A stretch of 64,000 nt of DNA from Methylomonas rhizoryzae (GCF_008632455.1 NZ_CP043929.1:4278001-4342000), one strand, 5' to 3'; numbered from the stretch's first letter, positions 38,048 to 47,359 are shown. Notes: a model not told the origin generated them from the letters alone. Made by a program: numbers and translations.

Positions 38048-38342
38048 GGAATAAAATGATTAAGACGCAGCCACAGCACTGTTGCCGCGTCCAGCACTAA
38101 GAAGAACGGCCCGAATTCGGGCCGTTTCGCAGTCGGGAGCCGCTTGTCTGTGGCAAGCGCTATTTTCAACACAAATCCCTGATGAAGCAGGTAGGATGAG
38201 TAGGGGCCGTTTAACGGCCTAATCTCCCCCCTCCCGTCATCAGAGAGCAACCACCTTCTCGTTCGCCGCGCCAAAAGGCAATCAACGAACCAAATATGAC
38301 TCGGGACAAGCTACGCCCGGTCACGCACGGCAAGATAGCGCG
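38048..38342. other. Intergenic with two palindromes
   Basis: This space between two convergent genes holds a perfect 22-bp palindrome at 38105-38126 (AACGGCCCGAA and complement) and a second one at 38205-38219 (GGCCGTT and complement). Neither has a long T run. They may act as terminators for the CHAD gene and the PEP-CTERM gene respectively, or be a small dispersed repeat. Confidence 0.5.
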
Positions 38343-38927
38343 TTACGCGCTTCTTTTCTTGCCGGTCAAACCCAAGCCTAACAGTGCCGAGCCCATCAGC
38401 CAAACCGCGGCAGGCACAGGAACCGCGGCGATATCGATTTGCAAGGTATAGAAGAAGTCGGTACTGACACCGGCAAGACTTTCAAACCCAAAATCGTCAT
38501 AACCGGCAACTGCCGCCGTGTAAGTGCCCGGCTCGGTAATTTCCCAAACCAGAAAGGCGTCGAAACCGGGACCGGCATCATCGTCATATGCCACAAGGCT
38601 TCCGCTCGTGTCGAACAACCCGACTATGGGATCATCGCCAAATAGCGGACCGTCCGGCGTAGTAACAGTCAATTTAAGCCAAGTAGGCGCAGTTATGTCG
38701 AAGCTGTAAAAATCCACATCGTCGTTATCGACTATCAAACCGCCGTATACCGAGCCGCGCACACCCAACACATTGATGACCGGATCGGCACCGGTAAGAG
38801 TACCCACATACTGCGCAGTAGCCACACTAGAGTTATCGGTGCCCAAATCTTCCAGTGCCGCCTGCGCGGAGGAAGATGCGACACCTAGCCCCACGGCTAA
38901 CGCGAGCAAAGCTTTAGAAAAGTTCAT
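38343..38927 (-). CDS. PEP-CTERM exported protein with PPC-like domain
   Basis: A 194-residue protein with signal peptide (about 1-23, ending SSSAQA). The body (residues 40-160) resembles a bacterial pre-peptidase C-terminal (PPC, DVUA0089-type) beta-sandwich: DNDDVDFYSFDITAPTWLKL, PIVGLFDTSGSLVAYDDDAG, GTYTAAVAGYDDFG. The C-terminal sorting tail is VPVPAAVWLMGSALLGLGL followed by TGKKRSA: short motif, hydrophobic helix, basic end. It is expected at the cell surface or in exopolysaccharide after exosortase-type processing. Monocistronic. Confidence 0.88.
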   Translation of the reverse strand: MNFSKALLALAVGLGVASSSAQAALEDLGTDNSSVATAQYVGTLTGADPVINVLGVRGSVYGGLIVDNDDVDFYSFDITAPTWLKLTVTTPDGPLFGDDPIVGLFDTSGSLVAYDDDAGPGFDAFLVWEITEPGTYTAAVAGYDDFGFESLAGVSTDFFYTLQIDIAAVPVPAAVWLMGSALLGLGLTGKKRSA

Positions 38928-39105
38928 AGAAACACCCTAACTACGAAATGTTTAAAAAATAGGCATCCTTCACAAAATTATCATCCTGAGCCTAATACTA
39001 GCAAAGATTAACCGTTAGTAAACCGATAGTTTTGATTAAAACAGCCGTCGCTTTCTGCGCTCAACCGGATGCAGCATTCGACATAAGCCTTTCCATCCAT
39101 CCGGA

Positions 39106-41313
39106 CTAACTCAAATCGGCAGGATCTACATCCAACGACCAATGCACTTGTTTCGCGCCTTCTAAACCGTCGATATGCTGCACCAGCCTATCCAGCAAGC
39201 CATGCAACGCCTTGCGGTTCGGGCTCTGCAACAGCAATTGAAACCGAAACTGCCCGGCCCTGCGCGACATCGGCGCCGGCACCGGTCCCAACACCTGGAC
39301 GGCCGACAGCTGATTTTGCTGCGTCCAAGCGCGAACGGCGGCTAAAAAACCTTGTGCAGCTGCAGCCTGCTTGGCGTCCGCCCGCAATAAGGCATGGTGG
39401 GTGTAGGGAGGCAAGCCGGCCTGACGGCGTTCGTTCAATAACTCCTCGACATAAGCGGAATAACCGGCTTGCAGCAGAATCGACAGTAACGGATGTTGCG
39501 GGTGGCGCGTTTGCAGGATCACAGTCCCGCGCTGCTCGCCCCGCCCCGCCCGTCCGGCGACTTGCACGATTAATTGAGCCAATTTTTCCGAACTGCGAAA
39601 GTCGATGCTGAATAAGCCACTGTCGATGTCCAAAAGCGCCGCCAGGGTCACGTTGGGAAAATGATGGCCTTTAGCCAACATTTGCGTTCCCAAAATAATA
39701 TCCGCTGCGCCGGCGTTGATTTGCTGCAAATACGTTTCCAGCGTGCCTTTGCGCTGGGTACTGTCCCTATCCAGACGGACGACGGTGTGTTCCGGAAATA
39801 AAGCGACCAACTCCTGCTCTATCCGCTCGGTACCGGCGCCTAGCGCCCGCATTTCTCCGGTTTTGCAGGCCGGACACTGCCGGGTCAACACGTAAGAAGC
39901 GCCGCAGTGGTGGCAGCGTAAGCGGTTTTCGGCGGCGTGTATCACCAAATTGGCATCGCAAAACCGGCAACGCGCCACCCAACCGCATGCATGGCAAATC
40001 TGCACCGGCGCATAACCGCGGCGATTCAAAAACAGCAGTACTTGCTGGCCTTGCTGCAACTTCGCCCGCATCGCCTGCAACAACCCTTCGGATAATCCGG
40101 CCTGTAAATAGTGATTGCGGATATCCAGGATTTGCATATTCGGTTGCTCGGCGGCCCCGGCCCGGCCCGGTAGCTCCAACAAGCGGTAACGCTGCTGCCG
40201 GACGTTGAACAAAGATTCCAACGAAGGGGTTGCCGATCCCAACAAGACCGGAATATGCAGCAACTTACCGCGCGCGACCGCCACGTCCCGGGCCGAGAAC
40301 CTAAAACCATCTTGCTGCTTGAACGAACTATCGTGCTCTTCGTCCAGGATAATCAAACCCGGCTTGGGCATAGGGGTAAACAGCGCCGAGCGGGTACCCA
40401 GCATAATCCCGGCTTGGCCCCGTTGAAACGTCAACCAGGCCCGCGTCCGCTCGCCGTCACTGAGTTTGGAATGAAAACAAACGATGCCCGTGGCAAAACG
40501 TTGCCTAAACCGTTGTTCCAATTGCGGCGTCAAGGTAATTTCCGGCAGCAGTACCAAAACCTGCAAGCCCAGGGCCAATACCTTAGCCATGATCTGCATA
40601 TAGACTTCGGTTTTGCCGCTACCTGTCACCCCTTGCAACAAGAACACCGAAAATCGGCCCAGCTGAGCGCTTACCGCGTCTATGGCTTGTTGCTGGGCTG
40701 GATTCGGCGCCAATGCCGGTGCCATGTCTACAGAGAATGCAAGGTTGTCTGGGACGGGCAGCCTGTGCACCCACCCCTTTTGTAACAAGACTTTCAGCAG
40801 CGGCCTGTCTTGCGCCAACTCGGCGGCGGTGACAACCTGCCGTCCGGCCTGCAAGCGCTTGAGCAATGCCAATTGCTTGGGCGCTCGCGTACACGTTTCC
40901 GCGGCCCGCTCGCCTTCTTGGGTTAACGCATAGCCGAACGCTTGGCTGAACTCGGCCATTTTTCCATGCCGCAGTTGGACCGGAAAAGCCGTCAACATCA
41001 CTTCGCCTATCGGGTGGTGATAATAACGGCTAGCCCATTGCAATAGCTGCAGGTCTTGGGTCGACAATAACGGTTGCGTATCGATCGCTTGTTCAACCCG
41101 CTTCAAGCGTTGCCGTTCTATGGCACTGCCGGACTGGACGGCCACCAATACCCCCACTTTGCGCGACCGGCCGAAAGGCACCCACAACCTGATGCCCGGC
41201 AAGTAATCCTGACCGGAATCAGCCTCGGCCGGCAAATAATCGAACAAGCGAGGCAAGGGGACGGCGATTGCCACTTGCAGGACGCTCGTGTGCGATGCGT
41301 CACAATTAGGCAT
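39106..41313 (-). CDS. priA: Primosomal helicase PriA
   Basis: A 735-residue replication-restart helicase. The N-terminal 3'-DNA-binding domain (VAIAVPLPRLFDYLPAEAD, IRLWVPFGRSRKVGVLV) is followed by DEAD-type motifs (LLQGVTGSGKTEVYMQIM; LIILDEEHDSSFKQQ, the DEEH box), then a zinc-binding cysteine cluster (CHACGWVARCRFCD, LRCHHCGASY, CPACKTGEM) and the helicase C-terminal half. It reloads the replisome at stalled forks. A DnaA-box cluster lies just upstream. Confidence 0.97.
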   Translation of the reverse strand: MPNCDASHTSVLQVAIAVPLPRLFDYLPAEADSGQDYLPGIRLWVPFGRSRKVGVLVAVQSGSAIERQRLKRVEQAIDTQPLLSTQDLQLLQWASRYYHHPIGEVMLTAFPVQLRHGKMAEFSQAFGYALTQEGERAAETCTRAPKQLALLKRLQAGRQVVTAAELAQDRPLLKVLLQKGWVHRLPVPDNLAFSVDMAPALAPNPAQQQAIDAVSAQLGRFSVFLLQGVTGSGKTEVYMQIMAKVLALGLQVLVLLPEITLTPQLEQRFRQRFATGIVCFHSKLSDGERTRAWLTFQRGQAGIMLGTRSALFTPMPKPGLIILDEEHDSSFKQQDGFRFSARDVAVARGKLLHIPVLLGSATPSLESLFNVRQQRYRLLELPGRAGAAEQPNMQILDIRNHYLQAGLSEGLLQAMRAKLQQGQQVLLFLNRRGYAPVQICHACGWVARCRFCDANLVIHAAENRLRCHHCGASYVLTRQCPACKTGEMRALGAGTERIEQELVALFPEHTVVRLDRDSTQRKGTLETYLQQINAGAADIILGTQMLAKGHHFPNVTLAALLDIDSGLFSIDFRSSEKLAQLIVQVAGRAGRGEQRGTVILQTRHPQHPLLSILLQAGYSAYVEELLNERRQAGLPPYTHHALLRADAKQAAAAQGFLAAVRAWTQQNQLSAVQVLGPVPAPMSRRAGQFRFQLLLQSPNRKALHGLLDRLVQHIDGLEGAKQVHWSLDVDPADLS

Positions 41314-41375
41314 GTTTTGTGATGTACCTATAGATATTTGCCGGCTAAACCATTATCGGCATTACGAAACTCAAG

Positions 41376-41586
41376 TTACCCACAAAAGCTGTGGATAACT
41401 CTGTGGATGGCAATGGAATTACTAGGATTAGTGCCGGTTTTTATTACAATTTTTTTAAATTGACCATTTTTGCGACAATGAATAATATTGTTTATATTCA
41501 ATTAGTTACATAAAAATATTTCGATCTGGAATCTCAAATTTTCGAAAACGGCGCAGCTTAAGCGCATGATCCATTTTTGTGCATAA
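41376..41586. promoter_or_regulatory. DnaA-box cluster with AT-rich core
   Basis: Four DnaA-box-like 9-mers lie in 210 bp: TTACCCACA (41376-41384), TGTGGATAA (41390-41398, perfect consensus on the other strand), TGTGGATGG (41402-41410) and TGTGCATAA (41578-41586, perfect TTATNCACA on the other strand). Between them is a strongly AT-rich stretch (about 41438-41525). This is the general form of an origin or a DnaA-controlled region. It lies between priA and dsbB in a 303-bp gap without genes. Its role as chromosomal origin is uncertain, as dnaA is not nearby. Confidence 0.55.
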
Positions 41587-41616
41587 CATCATTGCCGGGC
41601 GTCGATTCGATACCGT

Positions 41617-42129
41617 TTAAAGCAATTCGTCCGCCGCTTGCCGTTTAGCAAGAACAATGGCCAACAAACTGAACATGGCCAACAACAGAAAGGCGATTAA
41701 CGTCCAAGCCGGAATGCTCAAGCCCAAAAACGTCGCATCCACTTGCGCGCACTCGCCGGTTCCGGTCAACATCAACTTCACGGTATCGGTCAAGGGAAAA
41801 TGCTTGAAAACATACTCCAAGCCGGGGCTGCACTCGGGCACTTGTTCAGGCGGCAAATGCTGCAGCCAAACGTGTCGGCTGGAGATGCTCGCGCCGATTA
41901 AGGCACTGACCGCCCCGCCAATCGCGTAAGCCTTGATTCCCTTGTTATGAAGGGCGGCAACCAGAAACACCAGACCGGTCGCCAAAATGGCCAAACGTTG
42001 AGAAATACATAACGGGCAAGGTTCCAATTCTTGGACGAACTGAAGATAGGCCCCCATGCCCAACAGCGAAATACAGCCCAAAAACCCGATTAAAAACCAT
42101 ATGCGCGGCTTAAACATTGCCAGATTCAT
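41617..42129 (-). CDS. dsbB: Disulfide bond formation protein DsbB
   Basis: A 170-residue inner-membrane protein with four helices. It re-oxidises DsbA and passes electrons to quinone. Both redox pairs are present: Cys38-Cys41 in EPCPLC and the periplasmic-loop pair Cys100/Cys127 (VPECSPG, TGECAQ). Start at 42129 overlaps the upstream RCK gene by 20 bp; an in-frame ATG four codons later is possible. Confidence 0.95.
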   Translation of the reverse strand: MNLAMFKPRIWFLIGFLGCISLLGMGAYLQFVQELEPCPLCISQRLAILATGLVFLVAALHNKGIKAYAIGGAVSALIGASISSRHVWLQHLPPEQVPECSPGLEYVFKHFPLTDTVKLMLTGTGECAQVDATFLGLSIPAWTLIAFLLLAMFSLLAIVLAKRQAADELL

Positions 42130-42814
42130 CGTTCACGTCCTGCTTGAAAGCTCTAATTTCCCGCGAGGGGCCCAAAATTACCAACACATCGCCCGGATTC
42201 AAACGCCGCTCGGCTTGTTCCGCCGCCCAATGCATGCGACCTCCCTGACGTTTGTTCACCACTCCGACCAACACTAAATTGTAGCGGCTGTTTAAAGCCA
42301 AGCGACCGATTTCGACTTCCAACAGACTGCAGCGTTCCGGCACGACAACTTCGGCCAAATGCAAATCGTGGCGGCCGAACACGGTATGATCGAACAAATC
42401 GGTAATTTCCGGCCGGGTCAGCATCTCGTGTATTTTGCTACCACAAATTTGGTATGGGTCGATAATCTTATTCGCCCCCGCTGCCAACAGCTTTTCCGAC
42501 GCGTCGGGATTTTCCACGATCGCGATAATTTGCAAATCCGGATCCAAGCCGCGCGCCGACAGGGTAAGAAATACATTTTCCGAGTCGTCCTCGAAACAAC
42601 AGAGCAAGGCATCCACCGGGCCGCCGATGCCGACCGACTTGAGCTCTTCGTCGCTGCGAAAATCCAGCAAGCGTGCATCGAATCCCGATTCTTCGGCCTG
42701 CTGCACATGTGCCAACTGGTGATCGTAAACGATCATTCTATGGGTAGCGATGTCGATACGATTCATCGCCTCCCTGGAAAGCCGGTTATAGCCGAACACC
42801 GCGATAGCTTTCAT
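42110..42814 (-). CDS. Stand-alone RCK/TrkA-domain protein
   Basis: A 234-residue soluble protein with an RCK layout: a Rossmann-like TrkA_N part (1-125) and a TrkA_C part (about 150-225: LAEVVVPERCSLLEVEIG, NPGDVLVILGP). The nucleotide-binding glycine motif is degenerate (FGYNRLSREA instead of GxGxxG), so it may not bind NAD. It overlaps the upstream K+ channel gene by 4 bp, so it probably assembles with the channel's own RCK domain in the gating ring. Confidence 0.85.
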   Translation of the reverse strand: MKAIAVFGYNRLSREAMNRIDIATHRMIVYDHQLAHVQQAEESGFDARLLDFRSDEELKSVGIGGPVDALLCCFEDDSENVFLTLSARGLDPDLQIIAIVENPDASEKLLAAGANKIIDPYQICGSKIHEMLTRPEITDLFDHTVFGRHDLHLAEVVVPERCSLLEVEIGRLALNSRYNLVLVGVVNKRQGGRMHWAAEQAERRLNPGDVLVILGPSREIRAFKQDVNDESGNV

Positions 42815-44415
42815 GGCATTGCCTTGCCGCGCAGACGCCGCTGCACCAATTCGCTGCGGAAATGTTCGATACCGTATTTATGCCCCAACACTACCAATAG
42901 ATCGCCTTGCCGCAGTTCGAAATGCGCTTCCGGGTTGAAATAAAAATGCTGCTGCTTTACCCGATATTTGTTCTTGTGTTTTAAATGAATGGCGTTGCCG
43001 CTAATCACCCCAAGCAAAGTCAACTTCCATTGCTGTAATTGCAATTGACCGATTTGGCGACGATCCAGAGGCGATTCTGCATCAACCAACACGGTTTCCA
43101 TTGCAATATCGCCTTGCTGGCGCAACACCCCGGACAAGGCTTCGAACGCCACCGGCTGCCCCAAGTATTCGGCAACCAACAAGCCGGCCACTTGAAACGG
43201 CAAAATCACGCTATCCGCGCCGGCCTGATACAGTTTGTTCTGATTTTCCTGACGGTTTGCCCGGGATACGATGCGAATCGTCTTATTCAAATGCCGACTG
43301 GTCAAGGTAACGTACACGTTGACCACGTCGTCGCCGGTGATACATAAAATGGTGTCGGCACCGCGGCAAATTCCGGCGTTGATCAACACTTCGTTACGGG
43401 TGGCGTCGGCGCAGATTGCCGGGTAGCGGAGTTTTCGGGCCAGCGCGACGTTTTGTCCATCTTTATCGATGACCACGAAAGTTTGGCCGTCCTTCGCAAG
43501 CTGACCGGCAACTTCCTGCCCAACCCGCCCGAAGCCGCAGATAATCACGTAACCCTTACGCCGCTTGAGCTCGGTTAATATTTTGTTTTCCCGCAATTCC
43601 GGCATCTTTTCGTTGAAAGCGGCAATCAAAATCGAGGTAAAAAATGCCAGGATACCGATGCTGGTAAAGATCAAGATGATAGCGACCAGCCGCCCCCCCG
43701 AAGTGTGCGGGGTTATATCGCCGTAACCCACCGTCGCCAAGGTGACGATGGCCCAATAAAATGCATCGAACAAATTGCGAATATCCGTACCGGCTTCGGG
43801 ATATTCGAACACGTAAATGGAAACCGCGGCGATAAACAGCAAAAAACCGGTGAATATCAAAAGGCTTAACAACTCGAAGCGCCTGCCGGCTAGCACGTCC
43901 GCGTACAAGCGGATGCTGTCGGAGTAGCGAAACAGCTTGAATAAGCGAAAGATCAGAAAAATCCGCAAGATGCGTAACGGCCGATAACTGGGCAAGATCG
44001 CCAGCAAATCGATAATCGCGAACGGCGACACCACATATTCGACTTTTTTGAATAAGGCTTTGCCCAAGGCCGCAAAAATCCTGAAGCGGACGTTCAGGTA
44101 AGCGGCTTTTTCGTAGTCGGCAATAATGATTTCGTGGCTATCGGAATATACCCAAAGCCGCAACAGGTATTCTACGACCAGCACGATCAGAATACCCCAC
44201 TCGATCAGGTCGCCCGGTCCGCCGGACGGATAACCGGTTTCGTACAACAGCAGGTAAACGCTGAGAAACACCAGGCAGATCATAAAGCTATCGAAATACG
44301 ATTTAGCCTTACCGGCCGGATTCTCCAAAAAATCCCAACAAAAACGCTTTATGGCTTGGTAAGAACCGGACGCTTTCAACGAATAGGCAAAATAGACGAC
44401 AAGGCGACTGAGCAT
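42811..44415 (-). CDS. Voltage-gated-type K+ channel with RCK domain
   Basis: A 534-residue channel. Six membrane segments: S1 (43-58), S2 (70-88), S3 around VSPFAIIDLLAILPSY, an S4-like helix with regularly spaced arginines (RPLRILRIFLIFRLFKLFR, 145-163), S5 (181-203), then pore loop and filter TVGYGD (228-233) and S6. The cytoplasmic RCK domain has an intact nucleotide motif CGFGRVGQ (about 294-300) and a TrkA_C part. It is a potassium-selective channel gated by voltage and/or ligand. The neighbouring RCK gene overlaps it. Confidence 0.94.
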   Translation of the reverse strand: MLSRLVVYFAYSLKASGSYQAIKRFCWDFLENPAGKAKSYFDSFMICLVFLSVYLLLYETGYPSGGPGDLIEWGILIVLVVEYLLRLWVYSDSHEIIIADYEKAAYLNVRFRIFAALGKALFKKVEYVVSPFAIIDLLAILPSYRPLRILRIFLIFRLFKLFRYSDSIRLYADVLAGRRFELLSLLIFTGFLLFIAAVSIYVFEYPEAGTDIRNLFDAFYWAIVTLATVGYGDITPHTSGGRLVAIILIFTSIGILAFFTSILIAAFNEKMPELRENKILTELKRRKGYVIICGFGRVGQEVAGQLAKDGQTFVVIDKDGQNVALARKLRYPAICADATRNEVLINAGICRGADTILCITGDDVVNVYVTLTSRHLNKTIRIVSRANRQENQNKLYQAGADSVILPFQVAGLLVAEYLGQPVAFEALSGVLRQQGDIAMETVLVDAESPLDRRQIGQLQLQQWKLTLLGVISGNAIHLKHKNKYRVKQQHFYFNPEAHFELRQGDLLVVLGHKYGIEHFRSELVQRRLRGKAMP

Positions 44416-44419
44416 GCGG

Positions 44420-45121
44420 TTATTTTTTGAACGAAACGACTTTGGTGAGCGGGCTTAAATTGATTTCGTCCAAGGCGCAATAGCGGCCGGCATTCAACAC
44501 GAAACAAACGGCGTCCGCCACATCCTGTACTTGTAGCGCTTGCGCCGGCGCGCTACCCGGCCGAAAGGCAAGCTGATCGAAAAACGGTGTATCAACCATG
44601 CCCGGATTCACTAACGACACCCTGACCCCGGTTCTACCGCATTCCTCCCGCAATGCCTGAGTAAATCCGCGCAACGCAAATTTGCTGGCGCAATAAATGC
44701 TGCCGTTGCGGCTACCGGATAGTGCCGCTTCCGATCCGATATAAACCAGATTCGCGTGCTGTTTTTGCTTCAGCTGCGGCAGCAGCCAGCGGGTCAAACA
44801 GGCTTGCGCCGTGAAATTCACCGTCATAAGTTGCTCGATCTGCTGTGTGGACATCTGCTCCAACGCGCCGAACCTACCGTATCCGGCGGCAAATATCACG
44901 CCGTCCAAGCCGGGATAATCGTCGCTAAGCTGCTTTGCCCACCGTTCCACAGCCGATAAATTCGCTAAATCCAAGCCCATCGCCACGAAGCCCGGCATAT
45001 CCGGCCGAAATTTCTGCGGCTCCCGGCTGGTGCCTATCACCGTATGTCCCTGTATCAATAAGCGCCTGGCTACCTCGCGGCCTATACCGGAGCTGGCCCC
45101 TGTGACTAAAAGCGTGCGCAT
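44420..45121 (-). CDS. SDR-family oxidoreductase
   Basis: 233 residues from ATG 45121 (MRTLLVTGASSGIG); an upstream GTG at 45133 is less likely. It is a classical short-chain dehydrogenase with cofactor motif TGASSGIGRE, structural AAGYG (NNAG equivalent), catalytic Ser in YIGSEAALSG and YCASKFALRG (YxxxK). The basic residue after the second strand (TSREPQ) hints at NADPH. The start shares one base with the stop of the SPL-like gene, so translation is coupled. Substrate unknown. Confidence 0.9.
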   Translation of the reverse strand: MRTLLVTGASSGIGREVARRLLIQGHTVIGTSREPQKFRPDMPGFVAMGLDLANLSAVERWAKQLSDDYPGLDGVIFAAGYGRFGALEQMSTQQIEQLMTVNFTAQACLTRWLLPQLKQKQHANLVYIGSEAALSGSRNGSIYCASKFALRGFTQALREECGRTGVRVSLVNPGMVDTPFFDQLAFRPGSAPAQALQVQDVADAVCFVLNAGRYCALDEINLSPLTKVVSFKK

Positions 45122-46113
45122 CAAGCCCGACACGGAAAAAAAATCTCGCTAGACAGGTATTCCAACAACATCTGCCGGCAATCCTCGAACATCGCCTGTT
45201 CCAAATCCGCCCGGTACGACACCATGCCGGCTTGCGCTTGCAACGGACCCGAGAATAGTCGCTCTTGCGGATACAATTTGTGCATTTTTTTAAAATACGC
45301 CTCCGGCAAACGGAACACCCCTAAGCTGACCGAATGCAAGCGAGCCGGATCAATCCGTGCGAATACCTGTTCGAACAATGCGCGGTATTGGCGCCGATAG
45401 TCCTGTTGATAGATCAAAGGATCGAAACGTAAACCGACCTGCCAACCTTGCCGCTGCAATTTAGCCGCCGCCTCCAGTCTTTTGAACAAAGGCGGCGCTT
45501 TAGCTTCCACTTTCTCGGCCACCCCCTCCGGCGACAGACTAAAGGCCACCACGCAACGCGCCACAGGCTCGCGGGCCGTCAAGCTTCTGATTTGCGTGCT
45601 TTTGGTGCGCAGTTCCAACCAGGCGTTCGGCAAAGCATCGAATAGAGGCAAAAAATTGTCGGCAAATCCGGTCACCGGCTCCAAGGCCAAACTGTCACAA
45701 TCGTAACCCGAGAAAAAATACACCGGCTGCTGCGGAGTTTGCGCGCAAATGTCGCGGATCTGCTGCTGAAAATCCTCGTAGTTCACAAACAGCACGTAAT
45801 TGGCCGACTCCAGCATCCCTTGCAAAAAACAGTAGCGGCAGTCGTACAAACAATTCAGCATATGGGAAAAATAATAATTGCGGCTGCCGCCTATGCCGTA
45901 GCCGGGTGGCGCCGGCAGTACCCATTTGTGATGTTTGCGGGCTAAAATCAAGGCTGGCCGGCGTTTCTGCAAACGAAAGTTTTGCGCCTTCGGGTTAAAC
46001 ACCTCACCGTAACGTTCGCACTCGACGATGCGGGCTTGGGCGAAATTTTTTCTAATCGCCAAGGTCCGCGGATGCTCGGCAACGGCGGCTTCGATATAAA
46101 GTGTGTCTATCAT
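45121..46113 (-). CDS. SPL-like radical SAM protein
   Basis: A 330-residue member of the spore photoproduct lyase family. The iron-sulfur cysteines are C88, C92 and C95 in NCLYDCRYC (CxxxCxxC, as in SPL, not the common CxxxCxxC of YxF type alone), preceded by GCSRNYYFSHM-like GIGGSRNYYFSHML. In spore formers SPL repairs thymine spore photoproducts. This organism does not appear to form spores, and homologues in proteobacteria have no agreed role; DNA repair is a guess. It is coupled to an SDR gene downstream. Confidence 0.88.
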   Translation of the reverse strand: MIDTLYIEAAVAEHPRTLAIRKNFAQARIVECERYGEVFNPKAQNFRLQKRRPALILARKHHKWVLPAPPGYGIGGSRNYYFSHMLNCLYDCRYCFLQGMLESANYVLFVNYEDFQQQIRDICAQTPQQPVYFFSGYDCDSLALEPVTGFADNFLPLFDALPNAWLELRTKSTQIRSLTAREPVARCVVAFSLSPEGVAEKVEAKAPPLFKRLEAAAKLQRQGWQVGLRFDPLIYQQDYRRQYRALFEQVFARIDPARLHSVSLGVFRLPEAYFKKMHKLYPQERLFSGPLQAQAGMVSYRADLEQAMFEDCRQMLLEYLSSEIFFPCRA

Positions 46114-46211
46114 GCCTTGGGCGCTTGCGGGTTTCGGGCCGTCATTATAAATGAGGATGGGTTGAACGACCCGATCCTGTTAGAATCACGGCTTTTAAGT
46201 TCCTTACACCG

Positions 46212-47150
46212 ATGCGTTTAATCCGGGGTATCAACCGCTTAGAAGCACTGCAGCATGGCTGCGTACTCACCATAGGCAATTTCGACGGCTTGCATTTAGG
46301 CCACCATCGCGTAATCGCCCGACTGGCGGCGCACGGACAGCACCTTGGACTACCGACGGTCGCGATGATATTCGAGCCCCAGCCCTTGGAATTTTTCCTC
46401 GGCGACCACGCCCCGTCCCGCTTGACCCGTTTAAGAGAAAAAGCCTTACATTTCGCCAAACTGCCTATCGATTATTTGCTGGTGCTGCCTTTTTGCAGCA
46501 CTTTGGCGGATATCGACGCGGAGCGTTTCGTCCAACACATTCTGATCGACCGGCTCAACATCAGACATTTGGTGGTCGGCGACGATTTCCATTTCGGCAA
46601 AGCCCGCCGGGGCAACTTTGCGCTGCTAAAACATATCGGCGAACAAGCCGGTTTCAGCGTGGAAGCGACCGATTCCTTCGAATTAGACGGCTTAAGAGTC
46701 AGCAGCACTCTGATTCGGGATGCGTTGGGAGAGGGCGATCTTGCCACCGCAAAGCTGCTGCTGGGCCGAGATTACTCGGTATGCGGCCGCATTGCGCACG
46801 GAGACAAACGCGGACGAGAGCTAGGCTTTCCTACCGCCAACTTGAAAATGTTCCGCAAAAATACACCCTTGGTCGGCGTGTTCGCAGTGACCATGAGCGG
46901 CTTGGACGGCAAAGCATTACACGGCGTCGCCAACCTAGGCACCCGGCCAACCGTGGATGGTGTCAGCAAACCGGTGTTGGAAACGCATTTGTTCGATTTT
47001 GACCGGGATATCTACGGGCGCTATGTGGAAGTGCATTTCAAAATGAAACTACGCGACGAAACCCGTTTTTCGTCGTTGCCCGCGTTGAAACAGCAAATCG
47101 ACATAGACATCGCCCAAGCCCGGGCTTTTTTTGCCGGTTGCGCCACGTGA
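46212..47150 (+). CDS. ribF: Bifunctional riboflavin kinase/FAD synthetase
   Basis: A 312-residue RibF. The N-terminal adenylyltransferase half has NFDGLHLGHHRVI and the family STLIRDAL motif. The C-terminal kinase half begins around RIAHGDKRGRELGFPTANL and continues with GVANLGTRPTVDG and ETHLFDFDRDIYG. It turns riboflavin into FMN and FAD. A small DUF1289 gene follows after 2 bp. Confidence 0.97.
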   Translation: MRLIRGINRLEALQHGCVLTIGNFDGLHLGHHRVIARLAAHGQHLGLPTVAMIFEPQPLEFFLGDHAPSRLTRLREKALHFAKLPIDYLLVLPFCSTLADIDAERFVQHILIDRLNIRHLVVGDDFHFGKARRGNFALLKHIGEQAGFSVEATDSFELDGLRVSSTLIRDALGEGDLATAKLLLGRDYSVCGRIAHGDKRGRELGFPTANLKMFRKNTPLVGVFAVTMSGLDGKALHGVANLGTRPTVDGVSKPVLETHLFDFDRDIYGRYVEVHFKMKLRDETRFSSLPALKQQIDIDIAQARAFFAGCAT

Positions 47151-47152
47151 GC

Positions 47153-47359
47153 ATGAACGACAATACCGTACCTTCGCCCTGCGTGCGTAATTGCTGCCTG
47201 AACGAGGAAGACGTTTGTTTGGGCTGTTTTAGAACCTGCGCGGAAATTTGCAGTTGGTCGCAAGCTAGCGGCGAACAAAGACGGGAAATCTTGCGCAAGG
47301 CTGCACAACGACGCAAGCTGGATGCACTAAAACGCGGCATTCCCGGAAACAAGCATTGA
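47153..47359 (+). CDS. DUF1289 small cysteine-rich protein
   Basis: A 68-residue protein with the DUF1289 pattern: SPCVRNCCLNEEDVCLGCFRTCAEICSW, where four or more cysteines (CxxxC, CxGC) probably bind a metal or cluster. ATG 47153 lies 2 bp after the ribF stop; a GTG overlapping ribF is also possible. The family function is unknown. Small size and tight coupling to ribF are typical. Confidence 0.87.
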   Translation: MNDNTVPSPCVRNCCLNEEDVCLGCFRTCAEICSWSQASGEQRREILRKAAQRRKLDALKRGIPGNKH

